NCBI GenBank assembly: GCA_913019935.1
Contig: CAJVZC010000006.1
Span: 1-55,210 of the forward strand
Length of the DNA: 55,210 nt
Reading direction: 5' to 3'
DNA from: an uncultured Methylococcales bacterium
GTDB lineage: Bacteria > Pseudomonadota > Gammaproteobacteria > Methylococcales > Methylomonadaceae
Shown piece after piece: positions 18,131 through 26,878 of the stretch (position 1 is its first letter; each line of letters begins with the position of its first letter). A program made the translations under genes and the position numbers. The notes beneath the pieces are model-generated. The model worked only from the letters and a program-made list of their open reading frames with translations, was not told the origin of the DNA and did not search any database.

Positions 18131-18766
18131 TCAATCAGAACCCGTCACCCGGCTCGCCAAAACTTGATCAATCAACCCAAACTTAACCGCATCAGGCCCA
18201 CTCAAAAAATTATCTCTATCCGTGTCTTTCTGAATTTTCTTCATCGATTGCCCCGTATGATCCGCCATAATCCGGTTAAGTCGCTCTCGAACCAAAATAA
18301 TTTCTTTCGCATGAATATCAATATCTGAAGCCTGTCCCTGAAAGCCACCTAAGGGCTGGTGTATCATCATCCTTGAGTTCGGCAAACAATAACGTTTGCC
18401 TTTTGCGCCACCCGTGAGCAACAAAGCCCCCATACTCGCCGCTTGCCCAATACACATCGTCGAGACATCCGGCTTAATAAACTGCATGGTGTCATAAATA
18501 GCCAATCCAGCAGATACAGAGCCACCCGGAGAATTTATATATAAGTGTATATCTTTATCTGGATTCTCTGATTCCAAAAAAAGCAACTGAGCAACAATCA
18601 AATTGGCCATATGATCTTCAACTTGCCCAACCATGAAAATAACACGCTCTTTTAAAAGCCGTGAATAAATATCATAAGAACGTTCACCTCGAGCCGTTTG
18701 CTCGATAACCATAGGTACCAAACCACTACTCGTTAATTCAGCAACGCTTTCTTTAAAATCAGCCAT
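18131..18766 (-). CDS. clpP: ATP-dependent Clp protease proteolytic subunit ClpP
   Basis: Self-compartmentalised serine protease that works with ClpX. The catalytic Ser is in [11 protein letters not shown], the His in MMIHQPLGG, and the Asp of the triad follows in the [16 protein letters not shown] region. [10 protein letters not shown] forms the oxyanion/strand region. Its 211 residues match the family. The ATG overlaps the trigger factor stop in the 8-bp sequence ATGGCTGA, suggesting translational coupling with tig. Confidence 0.97.
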   Translation of the reverse strand: MADFKESVAELTSSGLVPMVIEQTARGERSYDIYSRLLKERVIFMVGQVEDHMANLIVAQLLFLESENPDKDIHLYINSPGGSVSAGLAIYDTMQFIKPDVSTMCIGQAASMGALLLTGGAKGKRYCLPNSRMMIHQPLGGFQGQASDIDIHAKEIILVRERLNRIMADHTGQSMKKIQKDTDRDNFLSGPDAVKFGLIDQVLASRVTGSD

Positions 18767-20084
18767 TTACAACCCCTGAATTCTGTGGCGTCATTAATTC
18801 ATCAAATGCAACATTCTCTTCAACCACGGTATTATGCGTAACGATCCAATCAATCACCTGCTCTTCAAGAATCATTCTCTCGACATCAGCCAAGCGTTTT
18901 TTATCTGCATAATACCAATTTACCACATCCTCTGGTTTCTCATAAGTATTAGCCATCACTTCAATTTCTTGCCGCACTCTTGCGGCATCCACTTGAATTT
19001 CATTTTTTTGGATAATCTCAGATAACAGCAATCCTAATGCAACCCGGCGCTTCGCTTGTTCTTCAAACATCTCACGCGGCAAGTCGCTATCTGAAATAGC
19101 CTGTTTTTGACGCTTAGCATTTTCTTTATAAGGCTGTTTAAGTGCCTCTATCTCCTGATCCACCAAGACATCAGGAAGCGTCATAGGGAATTTATCAAAC
19201 AATGAATCCATAACCTGATTCTTAAGATGTCGTTTAATTGCCTGGCCTAATTCAATTTCTAAATTAGCCTTCACCTCACCCTTAAATGAATCAACATCAC
19301 CGGCCGTACTGCCAAAAGACTTGATGAATTCTTCATTAACTACCGGTAAGCTCACTTCTTCAACCAACACAACTTCAACGTCAAATGTGGCTGTTTTACC
19401 GGCTAAATCAGCATTCCCATACTCTTCAGGAAAGGCACTATCAAACACCTTCTGTTCACCCGCACTAAGGCCGAGCAACTCATCTTCAAACCCTGGAATC
19501 ATTTGATTCGACCCCAATTCCAATTGATAATTCTCTACCTTGCCATCAGTGAAATTTTTATCATCACAAACACCCGAAAAATGAAAGGTTAAACGATCCG
19601 TCTCTTGACCACTACGCTCTACGGCATTCCATTCTTTCTTGTTGAGCTGTAACGTTTCAATGGTTTTTTCAATATTCTCTTCCTGCACACTACAAACAGG
19701 CTGTTTAACTTCAATTTGATCGATACCGGCTAAGTCGACTTCCGGTAAGACTTCAAAATTTGCAACATACTCAAACCCATCATCATTGCCTTGATCCTCA
19801 CTCGGCACAATATGGGGTGCACCTGCTGGTTTCAAGCCTTCACTTTGCAATGCTTCATAATAAGAAGATTCAATTAACGCACTAATCACTTCGCCTCTGG
19901 CACGCTCACCAAACATTTTCTTAACGACATGAAAGGGTACCTTACCAGGTCTGAAACCATCTAACTTAACGTCTTTAGCCAATGTCTTCAGTCGAGTCTC
20001 AGCCTTTTCTTGGATGCTTTCTTCCAAAACACGAACAGTCATTTTTCTGCTCAAATCAGAAACTTTCTCAACAGAAACTTGCAT
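18759..20084 (-). CDS. tig: Trigger factor (ribosome-associated chaperone)
   Basis: Binds ribosomal protein L23 at the exit tunnel and shields nascent chains. The ribosome-binding signature [18 protein letters not shown] lies near residue 45, followed by the FKBP-type PPIase domain (about 150-245) and the helical C-terminal chaperone arms. It has 441 residues, the usual size. The start at 20084 is supported by GAGGT with correct spacing. First protein gene of the tig-clpP-clpX block and preceded by tRNA-Leu. Confidence 0.96.
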   Translation of the reverse strand: MQVSVEKVSDLSRKMTVRVLEESIQEKAETRLKTLAKDVKLDGFRPGKVPFHVVKKMFGERARGEVISALIESSYYEALQSEGLKPAGAPHIVPSEDQGNDDGFEYVANFEVLPEVDLAGIDQIEVKQPVCSVQEENIEKTIETLQLNKKEWNAVERSGQETDRLTFHFSGVCDDKNFTDGKVENYQLELGSNQMIPGFEDELLGLSAGEQKVFDSAFPEEYGNADLAGKTATFDVEVVLVEEVSLPVVNEEFIKSFGSTAGDVDSFKGEVKANLEIELGQAIKRHLKNQVMDSLFDKFPMTLPDVLVDQEIEALKQPYKENAKRQKQAISDSDLPREMFEEQAKRRVALGLLLSEIIQKNEIQVDAARVRQEIEVMANTYEKPEDVVNWYYADKKRLADVERMILEEQVIDWIVTHNTVVEENVAFDELMTPQNSGVVNG

Positions 20085-20157
20085 TTATTTACCTCAATAA
20101 ATTTGTGGGGATATAGAATATGAAATGTGGAATAGGTCTGGTAGTGTTATGCTAGCG

Positions 20158-20186
20158 CCCTCTAGTAACTGATCTAGTTATAGAGG
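20158..20186 (-). other. Stem-loop between tRNA-Leu and tig
   Basis: CCTCTA ... TAGAGG (outer six pairs) with inner AACT/AGTT pairing forms an imperfect hairpin in the 133-bp gap. There is no T-run after it, so it may be an RNA-processing or stability element rather than a terminator. Confidence 0.4.
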
Positions 20187-20217
20187 AGTCAAACCAACAT
20201 CCATTAGAATAAAATTA

Positions 20218-20301
20218 TGGTGCGAATGGAGAGACTCGAACTCTCACATCAAAGATACTGGTACCTAAAACCAGCGCGTCTACCAATTCCGCCACATTCG
20301 C
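20218..20301 (-). tRNA. tRNA-Leu (anticodon TAG)
   Basis: An 84-nt class II tRNA with a long variable arm: GCGAATG acceptor start, anticodon loop TTTTAGG, TTCGAGT T-loop, encoded CCA (reverse complement of 20218-20220). It precedes tig, a placement I recall from other gammaproteobacteria. Confidence 0.97.
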
Positions 20302-20369
20302 ATTTGAATTATCGGGGTATTATAACTTAATATTCACAAACCTAACAATAAAAAATATTTGTTCCCTTT

Positions 20370-21269
20370 ATGAAAACATTGCTTTCTGCGCTAACTCCAC
20401 TCGCCATACTAACCCTAGCAATTATTATCGCGGGTGTCTTAGGGTATTTTATATTTCTCGCTATTGACGGGGCAGTTCCTTTGCGCAAACTCATCAGTAA
20501 AACAGCCTTGGTACTACTTCTACTCAGCATATTCCCTTTAATGCATTTTCTTAAACTATCTAAGGTCGACTTAGGTATTGCACCCAAAAAAAAATTTGCA
20601 CGCCAAATAATAGCCGGGCTAGTCCTCGGTATCGTAATCCTAGCGCCTCTCTTTCTTACTTTTTACTCTCTTGATATTTGGGTTATTGATCACAACTTTC
20701 AGTTCACAGCAACCATAATACTGGCTAAACTATTTAAAATACTGCTCATTTCATTCCTTATTTCCATCCCAGAAGAGATGCTTTTCCGAGGCATTCTTTT
20801 GACTAGCCTAACGCGTGCCAAAGGGGTGCTATTTGCCATTTCCCTCAGCGCTTTTTATTACGCAGGCCTCCATTTCCTTAAAAGTAAAACAGAAATCCCT
20901 CCTGACGAAGCCAGTCTATCCAGTAGCTATTACTTAATAGCCGACGCTTTAACTCAACTGACCAACCCTGGAAACCTACCTGCCTTTATTGCTCTCATGT
21001 CTGTAGGTATCTTTCTTGCCACCATACGAACAAAATCACCCATGAGCCTTGGGGTATGTATTGGGATCCATGCCGGCTGGGTCTTTCTAATCAAAACAAA
21101 TTCAGCATTTCTAAATCGAAATCCTAGTTCTGATTGGTATTTCTTGGTCAGTAATTATGACGGCGTTATCGGTCCTTTAGTCACCGTTTGGCTAACACTC
21201 ATTACCGCGACATTTATAACCTATACCTACCTACGAGACAAATCGACTAATAGCTCACTTGAACCTTAA
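20370..21269 (+). CDS. CPBP-family intramembrane metalloprotease
   Basis: A multi-pass inner-membrane protein of the Rce1/CPBP (Abi) family. The three family motifs are visible: EEMLFR (EExxxR) at about residue 132, FYYAGLHF with a conserved His at about 167, and GIHAGW with the second conserved His near 232. These would bind the catalytic metal. It has about eight hydrophobic segments in 299 residues. No Shine-Dalgarno is evident. Its 3' end overlaps the radical SAM gene by 23 bp tail to tail. Members process prenylated proteins or bacteriocins or have no known substrate; nothing here identifies one. Confidence 0.82.
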   Translation: MKTLLSALTPLAILTLAIIIAGVLGYFIFLAIDGAVPLRKLISKTALVLLLLSIFPLMHFLKLSKVDLGIAPKKKFARQIIAGLVLGIVILAPLFLTFYSLDIWVIDHNFQFTATIILAKLFKILLISFLISIPEEMLFRGILLTSLTRAKGVLFAISLSAFYYAGLHFLKSKTEIPPDEASLSSSYYLIADALTQLTNPGNLPAFIALMSVGIFLATIRTKSPMSLGVCIGIHAGWVFLIKTNSAFLNRNPSSDWYFLVSNYDGVIGPLVTVWLTLITATFITYTYLRDKSTNSSLEP

Positions 21270-22089
21270 AGCCGATCCTTCTGATACTATCTGCCGCCCG
21301 GTCCAATAGGTAGCCTGGCACAGGGGCAATAACCCGCGCTTCCGGCTGCAAAGATGGTCGCGCTAAAGTATATAAATAAACGCCTTGGATCTTTGCTTGG
21401 GTCCGAATCTGCTGCAAAAACAATTGGTATGCCCTAACTTCACCATCAAAACTTATCTTTCCTGGATAATCAAATAAACAGGTTTGCAGCCAAAGTTCAC
21501 ACACCTCGCTCGTCACTTTAATATTTTCCATAATGCGTTCTATCGGCATCATCGTACTATTGATTAACTCCCGCCCAGTGGCCGTTGCACTATCTAACTT
21601 AAACCATACTTGCCCACCCAATGCTCCCCATAGCGCCAAACCACGCCTAACGGAATCTCGATGCAATAAGCTACCATTAGTAATTAACACTAACTTGATC
21701 TGGCCCAACTTAGACCTACGCTCCAAAACCTCCTTAATCACCTCAATAGCCTCACTAAAACTGGCTAAGCTCGTCGGCTCACCATTCCCGGAGATAGAAA
21801 TATCCTTAATATCTCGACAATTAGGATCAACAGAAAAGTCACTGTAAAAACGTCCTGAATCAATATACGCCAGAAAAAAATACAGCTCTTCTCGTAATTT
21901 CAACAAATCAATATCCGGTGCACTGCCAACAGACAACTCAGGCACTTGGCAATAAACACAACGCCAATTACAGGCATTATTAACATTAAAATTAATCCCT
22001 ACAGAAATCCCGCCTGCTCGCCTCGACAAAACGGGATAAATATAAGTCAATCCTGCCACATCACGGCTGTGATCTTGAGTCGTTAACAT
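21247..22089 (-). CDS. Radical SAM protein of unknown function
   Basis: The [4Fe-4S] cluster motif CxxxCxxC is present as CNWRCVYC near residue 40, followed by SISGNGEPTS-type glycine-rich SAM-binding sequence (DISISGNGEPTS) and LVLITNGSLL. The fold region resembles the wyosine-type/COG0731 branch of radical SAM enzymes, but the reaction is unknown. The ATG at 22089 (MLTTQDHSRD) is preferred from my memory of homologues; starts at 22098 and 22113 are also in frame. It is divergent from the Fae-like gene and next to the fhc cluster, which suggests, without proof, a role in C1 or cofactor metabolism such as methanofuran/pterin modification. Confidence 0.8.
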   Translation of the reverse strand: MLTTQDHSRDVAGLTYIYPVLSRRAGGISVGINFNVNNACNWRCVYCQVPELSVGSAPDIDLLKLREELYFFLAYIDSGRFYSDFSVDPNCRDIKDISISGNGEPTSLASFSEAIEVIKEVLERRSKLGQIKLVLITNGSLLHRDSVRRGLALWGALGGQVWFKLDSATATGRELINSTMMPIERIMENIKVTSEVCELWLQTCLFDYPGKISFDGEVRAYQLFLQQIRTQAKIQGVYLYTLARPSLQPEARVIAPVPGYLLDRAADSIRRIGFKVQVSY

Positions 22090-22193
22090 TGCTGCCATAA
22101 AGCAAATAAACATAACCTACAAATATGCTATTCTAGTCGCTTACACTACTAATCATAAGTATTTTTTTAACCACCTTCTTTTGGAGAAACACC

Positions 22194-22748
22194 ATGAGTG
22201 AAAGAATTGTAATGCGGACCGGTGAATCCTTAGTCGCTGGCGGTCCTCCCGGAACAGCAGCAGAACCCGAAATAATTATTGGTGAACTAGACGGTCCTGT
22301 TGGCACTGCTCTAGCAACCTTAACGGGCGACCAAGTCAAAGGCCACTCACGCGTTTTTGCTATTTTAAATACCGACATACAAGTTCGCCCTGTCACCTTA
22401 ATGGTGAGCAAAGTCACTGTTAAAGATAATCGCTATACTAATATTTTAATGGGCACGGTCCAAGCCGCTATTGCAAATGGTGTTTTGGATGCTGTTAGAG
22501 CCGGTGACATTCCTAAGGAAAAAGCAAACGATCTAGGTATTATCGTTTCTGTATGGCTTAACCCTAGCGTTGCCACAGATGAGAATCTCGACCACCAAAT
22601 TCTTTTCGATATTCATCGTAAAGCAACAGCCCAAGCCATTCATAAAGCCATGAACCACCAACCGAGTATTGACTGGCTTTTGGAGAATCAAGAAAATATC
22701 ACCCACAAATATTTTCAAATGGGGCTAGACGGTAAAATCAAACCTTAA
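22194..22748 (+). CDS. Formaldehyde-activating enzyme (Fae) family protein lacking the catalytic histidine
   Basis: True Fae condenses formaldehyde with tetrahydromethanopterin. This 184-residue protein aligns along the whole family: a GESLV opening, EIIIG strand, the RPVTLMVSKVTVKD segment matching the KPNTLMFNKVTIND type of Methylobacterium Fae, and a DAVRAGDIP helix. At the position of the catalytic His (His17 of M. extorquens Fae, from memory) this protein has Glu24 (TAAEPEIIIG). It also has a longer Gly/Pro-rich loop before that. It is therefore a paralogue (Fae2/Fae3-like) and probably not a standard Fae. GGAG lies 8 nt before the ATG. It may bind the pterin or act as a sensor; this is speculation. 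Confidence 0.85.
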   Translation: MSERIVMRTGESLVAGGPPGTAAEPEIIIGELDGPVGTALATLTGDQVKGHSRVFAILNTDIQVRPVTLMVSKVTVKDNRYTNILMGTVQAAIANGVLDAVRAGDIPKEKANDLGIIVSVWLNPSVATDENLDHQILFDIHRKATAQAIHKAMNHQPSIDWLLENQENITHKYFQMGLDGKIKP

Positions 22749-22760
22749 TAGCTAACACAA

Positions 22761-22833
22761 AGACCTAAGGTCTACAGAGACTGTTAATTCTGGTAGCCCT
22801 TAGGCGCTTTACTTCTTGACCTAAAACGGTCAA
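22761..22833. repeat. Two short GACC/GGTC inverted repeats in the leader of the PurN-like gene
   Basis: AGACC-TAA-GGTCT (22761-22773) and TTGACC-TAAAAC-GGTCAA (22816-22833) share a GACC...GGTC core and lie in the 149-bp gap before the PurN-like start. They could be protein-binding sites or RNA hairpins. Support is by eye only. Confidence 0.35.
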
Positions 22834-22897
22834 ACAATACCGGCTTCCAACACGCCAACCAACACCGCTTCCATTAATTGACTCAGACAACACGATA

Positions 22898-23494
22898 ATG
22901 GTGAACCGAAAACCCACGCTTAGCTTTCTTGCTTCTCACGGCGGCTCTGCTGCAAAAGCAATTATTCACGCGATAAAAAACCATCAACTCAATGCTAACA
23001 TTGGGGTTGTTATTACCAATAATGAGAATTCTGCCATTTCTCAGTGGTGCCTAGAAAACACGATAAAAATAATTCACATCAGCGCATTAACCCATCCAAA
23101 TAGCGACCAAGAGGATAAAGCCATTAAAGACGCCCTCTCTGTCGCCGGAACAGATTACGTGATTTTATCTGGCTACATGAAGCATATAAAACAACAAACA
23201 TTAGCTAAGTTCTCAAACAAGATATTGAATGTCCACCCGGCGTTACTGCCAAAACACGGCGGCCAAGGCATGTATGGTGACCGCGTACATCAAGCGGTTC
23301 TTAATGCCAAAGAAACAATTAGTGGCGCCAGTATTCACTTTATCAATGAGGTCTATGATGACGGCCCCGTCATTGCCCAACAAGAAGTCCCCGTGTATCC
23401 CAATGATACTGTCGACACGCTACGCCAACGTGTACAAGCTATCGAGCCATTGCTTTATATTAAATCAATCGCCAAAATACTAGACACCCACTAA
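22898..23494 (+). CDS. PurN-like formyltransferase (phosphoribosylglycinamide formyltransferase family)
   Basis: Formyl_trans_N fold, 198 residues. The catalytic triad of 10-formyl-THF-dependent formyltransferases is present: Asn111 and His113 in LNVHPALLPKHGG, and Asp154 in YDDGPVI. The KHGGQGMYG loop is typical of a PurN branch common in Bacteroidetes rather than the E. coli form. The phosphate loop is SHGGSAAKA, where E. coli PurN has GNGSNL, so an Asn that contacts the substrate is Ala here. It may be the organism's PurN or a relative with another formyl acceptor. It converges with fhcC, with 6 bp between stops, and follows the Fae-like gene on the same strand. Confidence 0.75.
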   Translation: MVNRKPTLSFLASHGGSAAKAIIHAIKNHQLNANIGVVITNNENSAISQWCLENTIKIIHISALTHPNSDQEDKAIKDALSVAGTDYVILSGYMKHIKQQTLAKFSNKILNVHPALLPKHGGQGMYGDRVHQAVLNAKETISGASIHFINEVYDDGPVIAQQEVPVYPNDTVDTLRQRVQAIEPLLYIKSIAKILDTH

Positions 23495-23500
23495 AATGAT

Positions 23501-24322
23501 CTAGGCATTACCCACCCGAACCAGAATCTCGCCCCGACCAATCCCTGCTATATCGCCACCATATCTATGCACACGATTAAAGTGTTGAGAGGAATCTGAA
23601 AACTTAGAATCAAATTGCGCCATTGCCTTAAACAACATCGGTAAGAATGAAAATGTATGGGTTCCACAATCACCAAATGTAACCGGAACCTTAGGTTGCT
23701 GCCACAACAACAATGTGCCACGACGCATACCATAGCCAATATTTCGTCCCGTCTCACCCATAACCGCGATAGTTCCCGCCGTCATTCTAGCGCCACAATA
23801 ATCGCCAGTACCGCCTTCAATCAAAATCATCCCGCGTCGCATATGATCTCCCACACGATCACCTGCACTCCCTTTAATAAGGACGGTACCACCCTGGATA
23901 CCTTTTTTATTACCCGGTAAAGCAGCGCCGAGGAAGTCATCGACATCACCCATAACCTGTAAAAATCCATTTTTCATTTGGCAAGCCGCATATATCCCAA
24001 CATTACCCGATACCGTTATTTCCCCCGCTCGCATATCCATTGCTAAATAAGCACCCACATCACCGGTTACCCGAATACTGCCACCGTCTAATCCATGACC
24101 GATATAATCTAATTTAGAAAAACTATTATTAATGTGTATCTTCTCAACATCTGACCCTGAAATTGAAAACAACTCATCAACACGCAATTTTCTTTTACCA
24201 TTCTGCAACTCAATAGCCGCAATTTCAGCCAACTCTAATCCTGCCAACTTATCACAGGTTATAGGCGACATATCAACACGCTGATTAGGCCTATACTTCA
24301 TTGTCAACGTCAAATCAGTCAT
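23501..24322 (-). CDS. fhcC: Formyltransferase/hydrolase complex subunit C (FhcC)
   Basis: Structural subunit homologous to FwdC/FmdC of archaeal formylmethanofuran dehydrogenase and to the C-terminal domain of glutamate synthase. The protein is a right-handed beta-helix of repeated G-x-x-G-x-x-x-G turns, visible from about residue 75 to 215 (for example GDVGAYLAMDMRAG, GSAGDRVGDHMRRG, GETGRNIGYGMRRG). It has 273 residues, as expected for FhcC. The start overlaps the fhcD stop by 8 bp (ATGACTGA), so translation is coupled. Last gene of fhcBADC. Confidence 0.94.
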   Translation of the reverse strand: MTDLTLTMKYRPNQRVDMSPITCDKLAGLELAEIAAIELQNGKRKLRVDELFSISGSDVEKIHINNSFSKLDYIGHGLDGGSIRVTGDVGAYLAMDMRAGEITVSGNVGIYAACQMKNGFLQVMGDVDDFLGAALPGNKKGIQGGTVLIKGSAGDRVGDHMRRGMILIEGGTGDYCGARMTAGTIAVMGETGRNIGYGMRRGTLLLWQQPKVPVTFGDCGTHTFSFLPMLFKAMAQFDSKFSDSSQHFNRVHRYGGDIAGIGRGEILVRVGNA

Positions 24323-25214
24323 TCATAATCTCCTGTAAATGAAAATGATAGGGCCCTAATTTCCCGCCATAATTACCGGCACTGATGCGTTTAACACCAT
24401 TATAAGCACCAATCGAACAAAAGGTCTCCATGCCTATTTTCATCGCCTTTTTTATATCAGTCTCGGTCAAACCATCAATAACAATCTCCATGACCGATTC
24501 AATTTCTGGAGACAATTCAGATTTCGTAATCCCTTTTAACGTTGGACAAAAAGCGTCATTAGTCGAGGCGGTCAAAGCCGGATACTTTGACCCAACTTTA
24601 GAACCCGAACGCACCACCCCCCCTGGGAAAGGCAAGATAACATTAGGTACTTTGCGCATTTCAAGAACAGCCTTTTCACATGCCTCTAATGCATCTACTT
24701 CAGACTCCGCCAGAATAAGTAAATTACCGCCGCCAATAGCATTCACCTGCCCCGTTGTTTCTTCAACTAAAAACTCACCATCCATCACAGGAATTCGCCA
24801 ATAACGATTATCATTAATCACTTTGGAGGTCTGAAAACCATCACCAAAATAACGCAAATTCTTGCCTAAGGGAATTCGGATACCGCCATCGATACCTGAA
24901 AACAAAGCAGAGGTCGGAGAGGTTAAAACACTTTGCCCCGCCCTCGTTTCAAGCTGTTTTACTAATGATTTAGCACCCATAGTAAACAACATGGCAGAAA
25001 CGCCTGGACGCCCATCCGGTGTCTCTGAAGGCTTCAAGTAACGCTCAATATCTGCCTCACACCCACAGCCAATGACTGACGTCGCAAACCCTGTCATTGA
25101 TTTAGCCGCATTAAAAGCCCACTGCTCCGTTTGTGCCGTAATAATGACACGTGTAGCCTTCATCGGAAATGCTTCTGCGAAAGTATGATCGATCAAGACA
25201 CCATTAATGATCAT
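24315..25214 (-). CDS. fhcD: Formylmethanofuran:tetrahydromethanopterin formyltransferase (FhcD/Ftr)
   Basis: Moves the formyl group between H4MPT and the methanofuran-type carrier. It has 299 residues, matching archaeal Ftr. The N-terminal MIINGVLIDHTFAEAFPMK and the internal segments GCGCEADIE, DGGIRIPLGKNLRYFGDGFQ (quoted as DGGIRIPLG and RYFGDGFQ) and GGNLLILAE are characteristic. The ATG overlaps the fhcA stop by 4 bp (ATGA). With FhcA, B and C it forms a complex that yields formate in the H4MPT-linked formaldehyde oxidation route of methylotrophs. Confidence 0.95.
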   Translation of the reverse strand: MIINGVLIDHTFAEAFPMKATRVIITAQTEQWAFNAAKSMTGFATSVIGCGCEADIERYLKPSETPDGRPGVSAMLFTMGAKSLVKQLETRAGQSVLTSPTSALFSGIDGGIRIPLGKNLRYFGDGFQTSKVINDNRYWRIPVMDGEFLVEETTGQVNAIGGGNLLILAESEVDALEACEKAVLEMRKVPNVILPFPGGVVRSGSKVGSKYPALTASTNDAFCPTLKGITKSELSPEIESVMEIVIDGLTETDIKKAMKIGMETFCSIGAYNGVKRISAGNYGGKLGPYHFHLQEIMND

Positions 25215-26875
25215 AAAACACCTCTCTGGGTTGGCTGAACAGTCAATGTGTTTCGCCCGTCTTCAGTTATTTCATCGTTACTGATTTTGAAGTTCCCCAT
25301 CTTCATGGTCATATGGCGACTAAAATATTTCGCCAAATCCTTTTCAATACCGCGATCAAATTCAGGCGTAACAATATGTGTTGTACCCCATTTAATATGA
25401 ACAATTTCACCGTCTCTTACTACTAATTCACCATCTTTAAACACATAATCAGGCTTTTCGAACATCTTTTCTCGGTTATCATCCGGTGTATATACCGTAA
25501 TATCAGCCCAAGCCCCTACACCCAAATGTCCTCGGTTTTCCAAACCCACTAACTTTGCCGCCCCTGCGCGCGTCATAATTGCAATCTCTTGCAATGAATA
25601 CTCTCTGTCAATAGTATCTAACGTTGTCATTTTCTGCGCTTCAGGATGAATCGTTTTCAACATATCGTTGCGAAAACTTCTATCCATCAGTAACCGGATC
25701 AAATGCGGGTAAGAGGTAAAAGGAGCCCCATTAGGATGATCTGTTGTCAAAAAGATGCGCCAAGGATCTTCAACCAAAAGAAAGGTTTCTAAACCAATCG
25801 CCCACTGTAAGGCATTAACAAAATTCTGATCCCGATACTTGAAAGGAACCAAGCCACAACCTGCATCACATTCTATATCCATACAAACCCACTTATTAGG
25901 ACTTGCATGTTTATGGTTAGCATGTTGTTTCATGCTATCCCCAGATGCCGTAACCGTTTGCCCGAACATCACCTGCCCCACATCAACGGTAATATTCTTA
26001 TTCTTATTAATTGCTTCGGCAATTTCAGCGGCGCCCGAAGAAAATTTGAAATCACCTTCAACCCCATAACTGTGAAACTGTATATGGGTTAAATGCATCG
26101 GCAAGCCACCAATACCCTCTATGGTTGACAGCGTGGTATCTTTATTGCCTGGCACGCCCAGGTTACACCCATGAACATGCAATGGATGTGAAATACCCAG
26201 CTCTTTAACTGCTGTCGCCAAAACACTAAGAATATCTCTAGGGGTCACATTGTAAAACTGATTATTTTCATCCAGATCAAGTTGACGTTGATTAAATTTG
26301 AAGGCATTAATACCGCCTGGATTAACAACTTTTACACCAATACCTTTTGTCGCATTAAGCGTCCATGCCACATAATCGTTGATTGCTTGCTGATCCTTTT
26401 TAGCCGTCATCATTTGCAAGAAATAATCATCGCTTCCCATTAAGACATAGCCGCCTTTATCTAAAATAGGAATATCACCCATTTCCATATGTGCTTGACG
26501 AGCATTAACCGGCAATACTGCCGGTTCAAAAACTGAGGTATACCCCATTTCAGCATATCGATAACCGGTCACATAAGAAGAAGGTAAAGCACGCCCCGTT
26601 CCTGATCGCGTTAATTCTGTAGCTGCAACCGGATCAGAACGATGATCTTCTGGTAACAAAATTCTAGCAATATTATTTTTTCCGCCACCGACATGGGTAT
26701 GCATATCTATAGCACCCGCCATCACTATTTTGCCTCGCAGATCAATTTCCTGATCAACCTGAGTTACTTCTTGCTTAGATACAATACGGTCATTTTTAAT
26801 GTAAATATCTAGCGCTTTGCCATTAACATTATTGGCAGGGTCGTAAACCACCCCACCGGTAAGTTTTATTATCAT
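25211..26875 (-). CDS. fhcA: Formyltransferase/hydrolase complex subunit A (FhcA), metal-dependent amidohydrolase
   Basis: Homologue of FwdA/FmdA; an amidohydrolase-superfamily enzyme that hydrolyses N-formylmethanofuran to formate. It has 554 residues. The first metal ligands are in DMHTHVGGGKN (HxH), the carbamylated-Lys region in VKVVNPGGINAFKF, and further His residues in HPLHVHGCNLG and LTHIQFHSYG; an Asp ligand sits in FLTTDHPNGAPF. It lies 3 bp downstream of fhcB and overlaps fhcD by 4 bp. In bacterial Fhc this is the only catalytic step besides the FhcD transfer, since subunit B has lost its redox site. Confidence 0.95.
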   Translation of the reverse strand: MIIKLTGGVVYDPANNVNGKALDIYIKNDRIVSKQEVTQVDQEIDLRGKIVMAGAIDMHTHVGGGKNNIARILLPEDHRSDPVAATELTRSGTGRALPSSYVTGYRYAEMGYTSVFEPAVLPVNARQAHMEMGDIPILDKGGYVLMGSDDYFLQMMTAKKDQQAINDYVAWTLNATKGIGVKVVNPGGINAFKFNQRQLDLDENNQFYNVTPRDILSVLATAVKELGISHPLHVHGCNLGVPGNKDTTLSTIEGIGGLPMHLTHIQFHSYGVEGDFKFSSGAAEIAEAINKNKNITVDVGQVMFGQTVTASGDSMKQHANHKHASPNKWVCMDIECDAGCGLVPFKYRDQNFVNALQWAIGLETFLLVEDPWRIFLTTDHPNGAPFTSYPHLIRLLMDRSFRNDMLKTIHPEAQKMTTLDTIDREYSLQEIAIMTRAGAAKLVGLENRGHLGVGAWADITVYTPDDNREKMFEKPDYVFKDGELVVRDGEIVHIKWGTTHIVTPEFDRGIEKDLAKYFSRHMTMKMGNFKISNDEITEDGRNTLTVQPTQRGVL

Positions 26876-26878
26876 TTT

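Noticed and set aside
21533-21847. A 104-codon plus-strand frame
   Set aside because: Antisense to the radical SAM gene; no ribosome-binding site or family motif.
22133-22417. A 94-codon minus-strand frame
   Set aside because: Antisense to the Fae-like gene and its leader; no recognisable domain.
24430-24804. A 124-codon plus-strand frame
   Set aside because: Antisense to fhcD, which is clearly the real gene.
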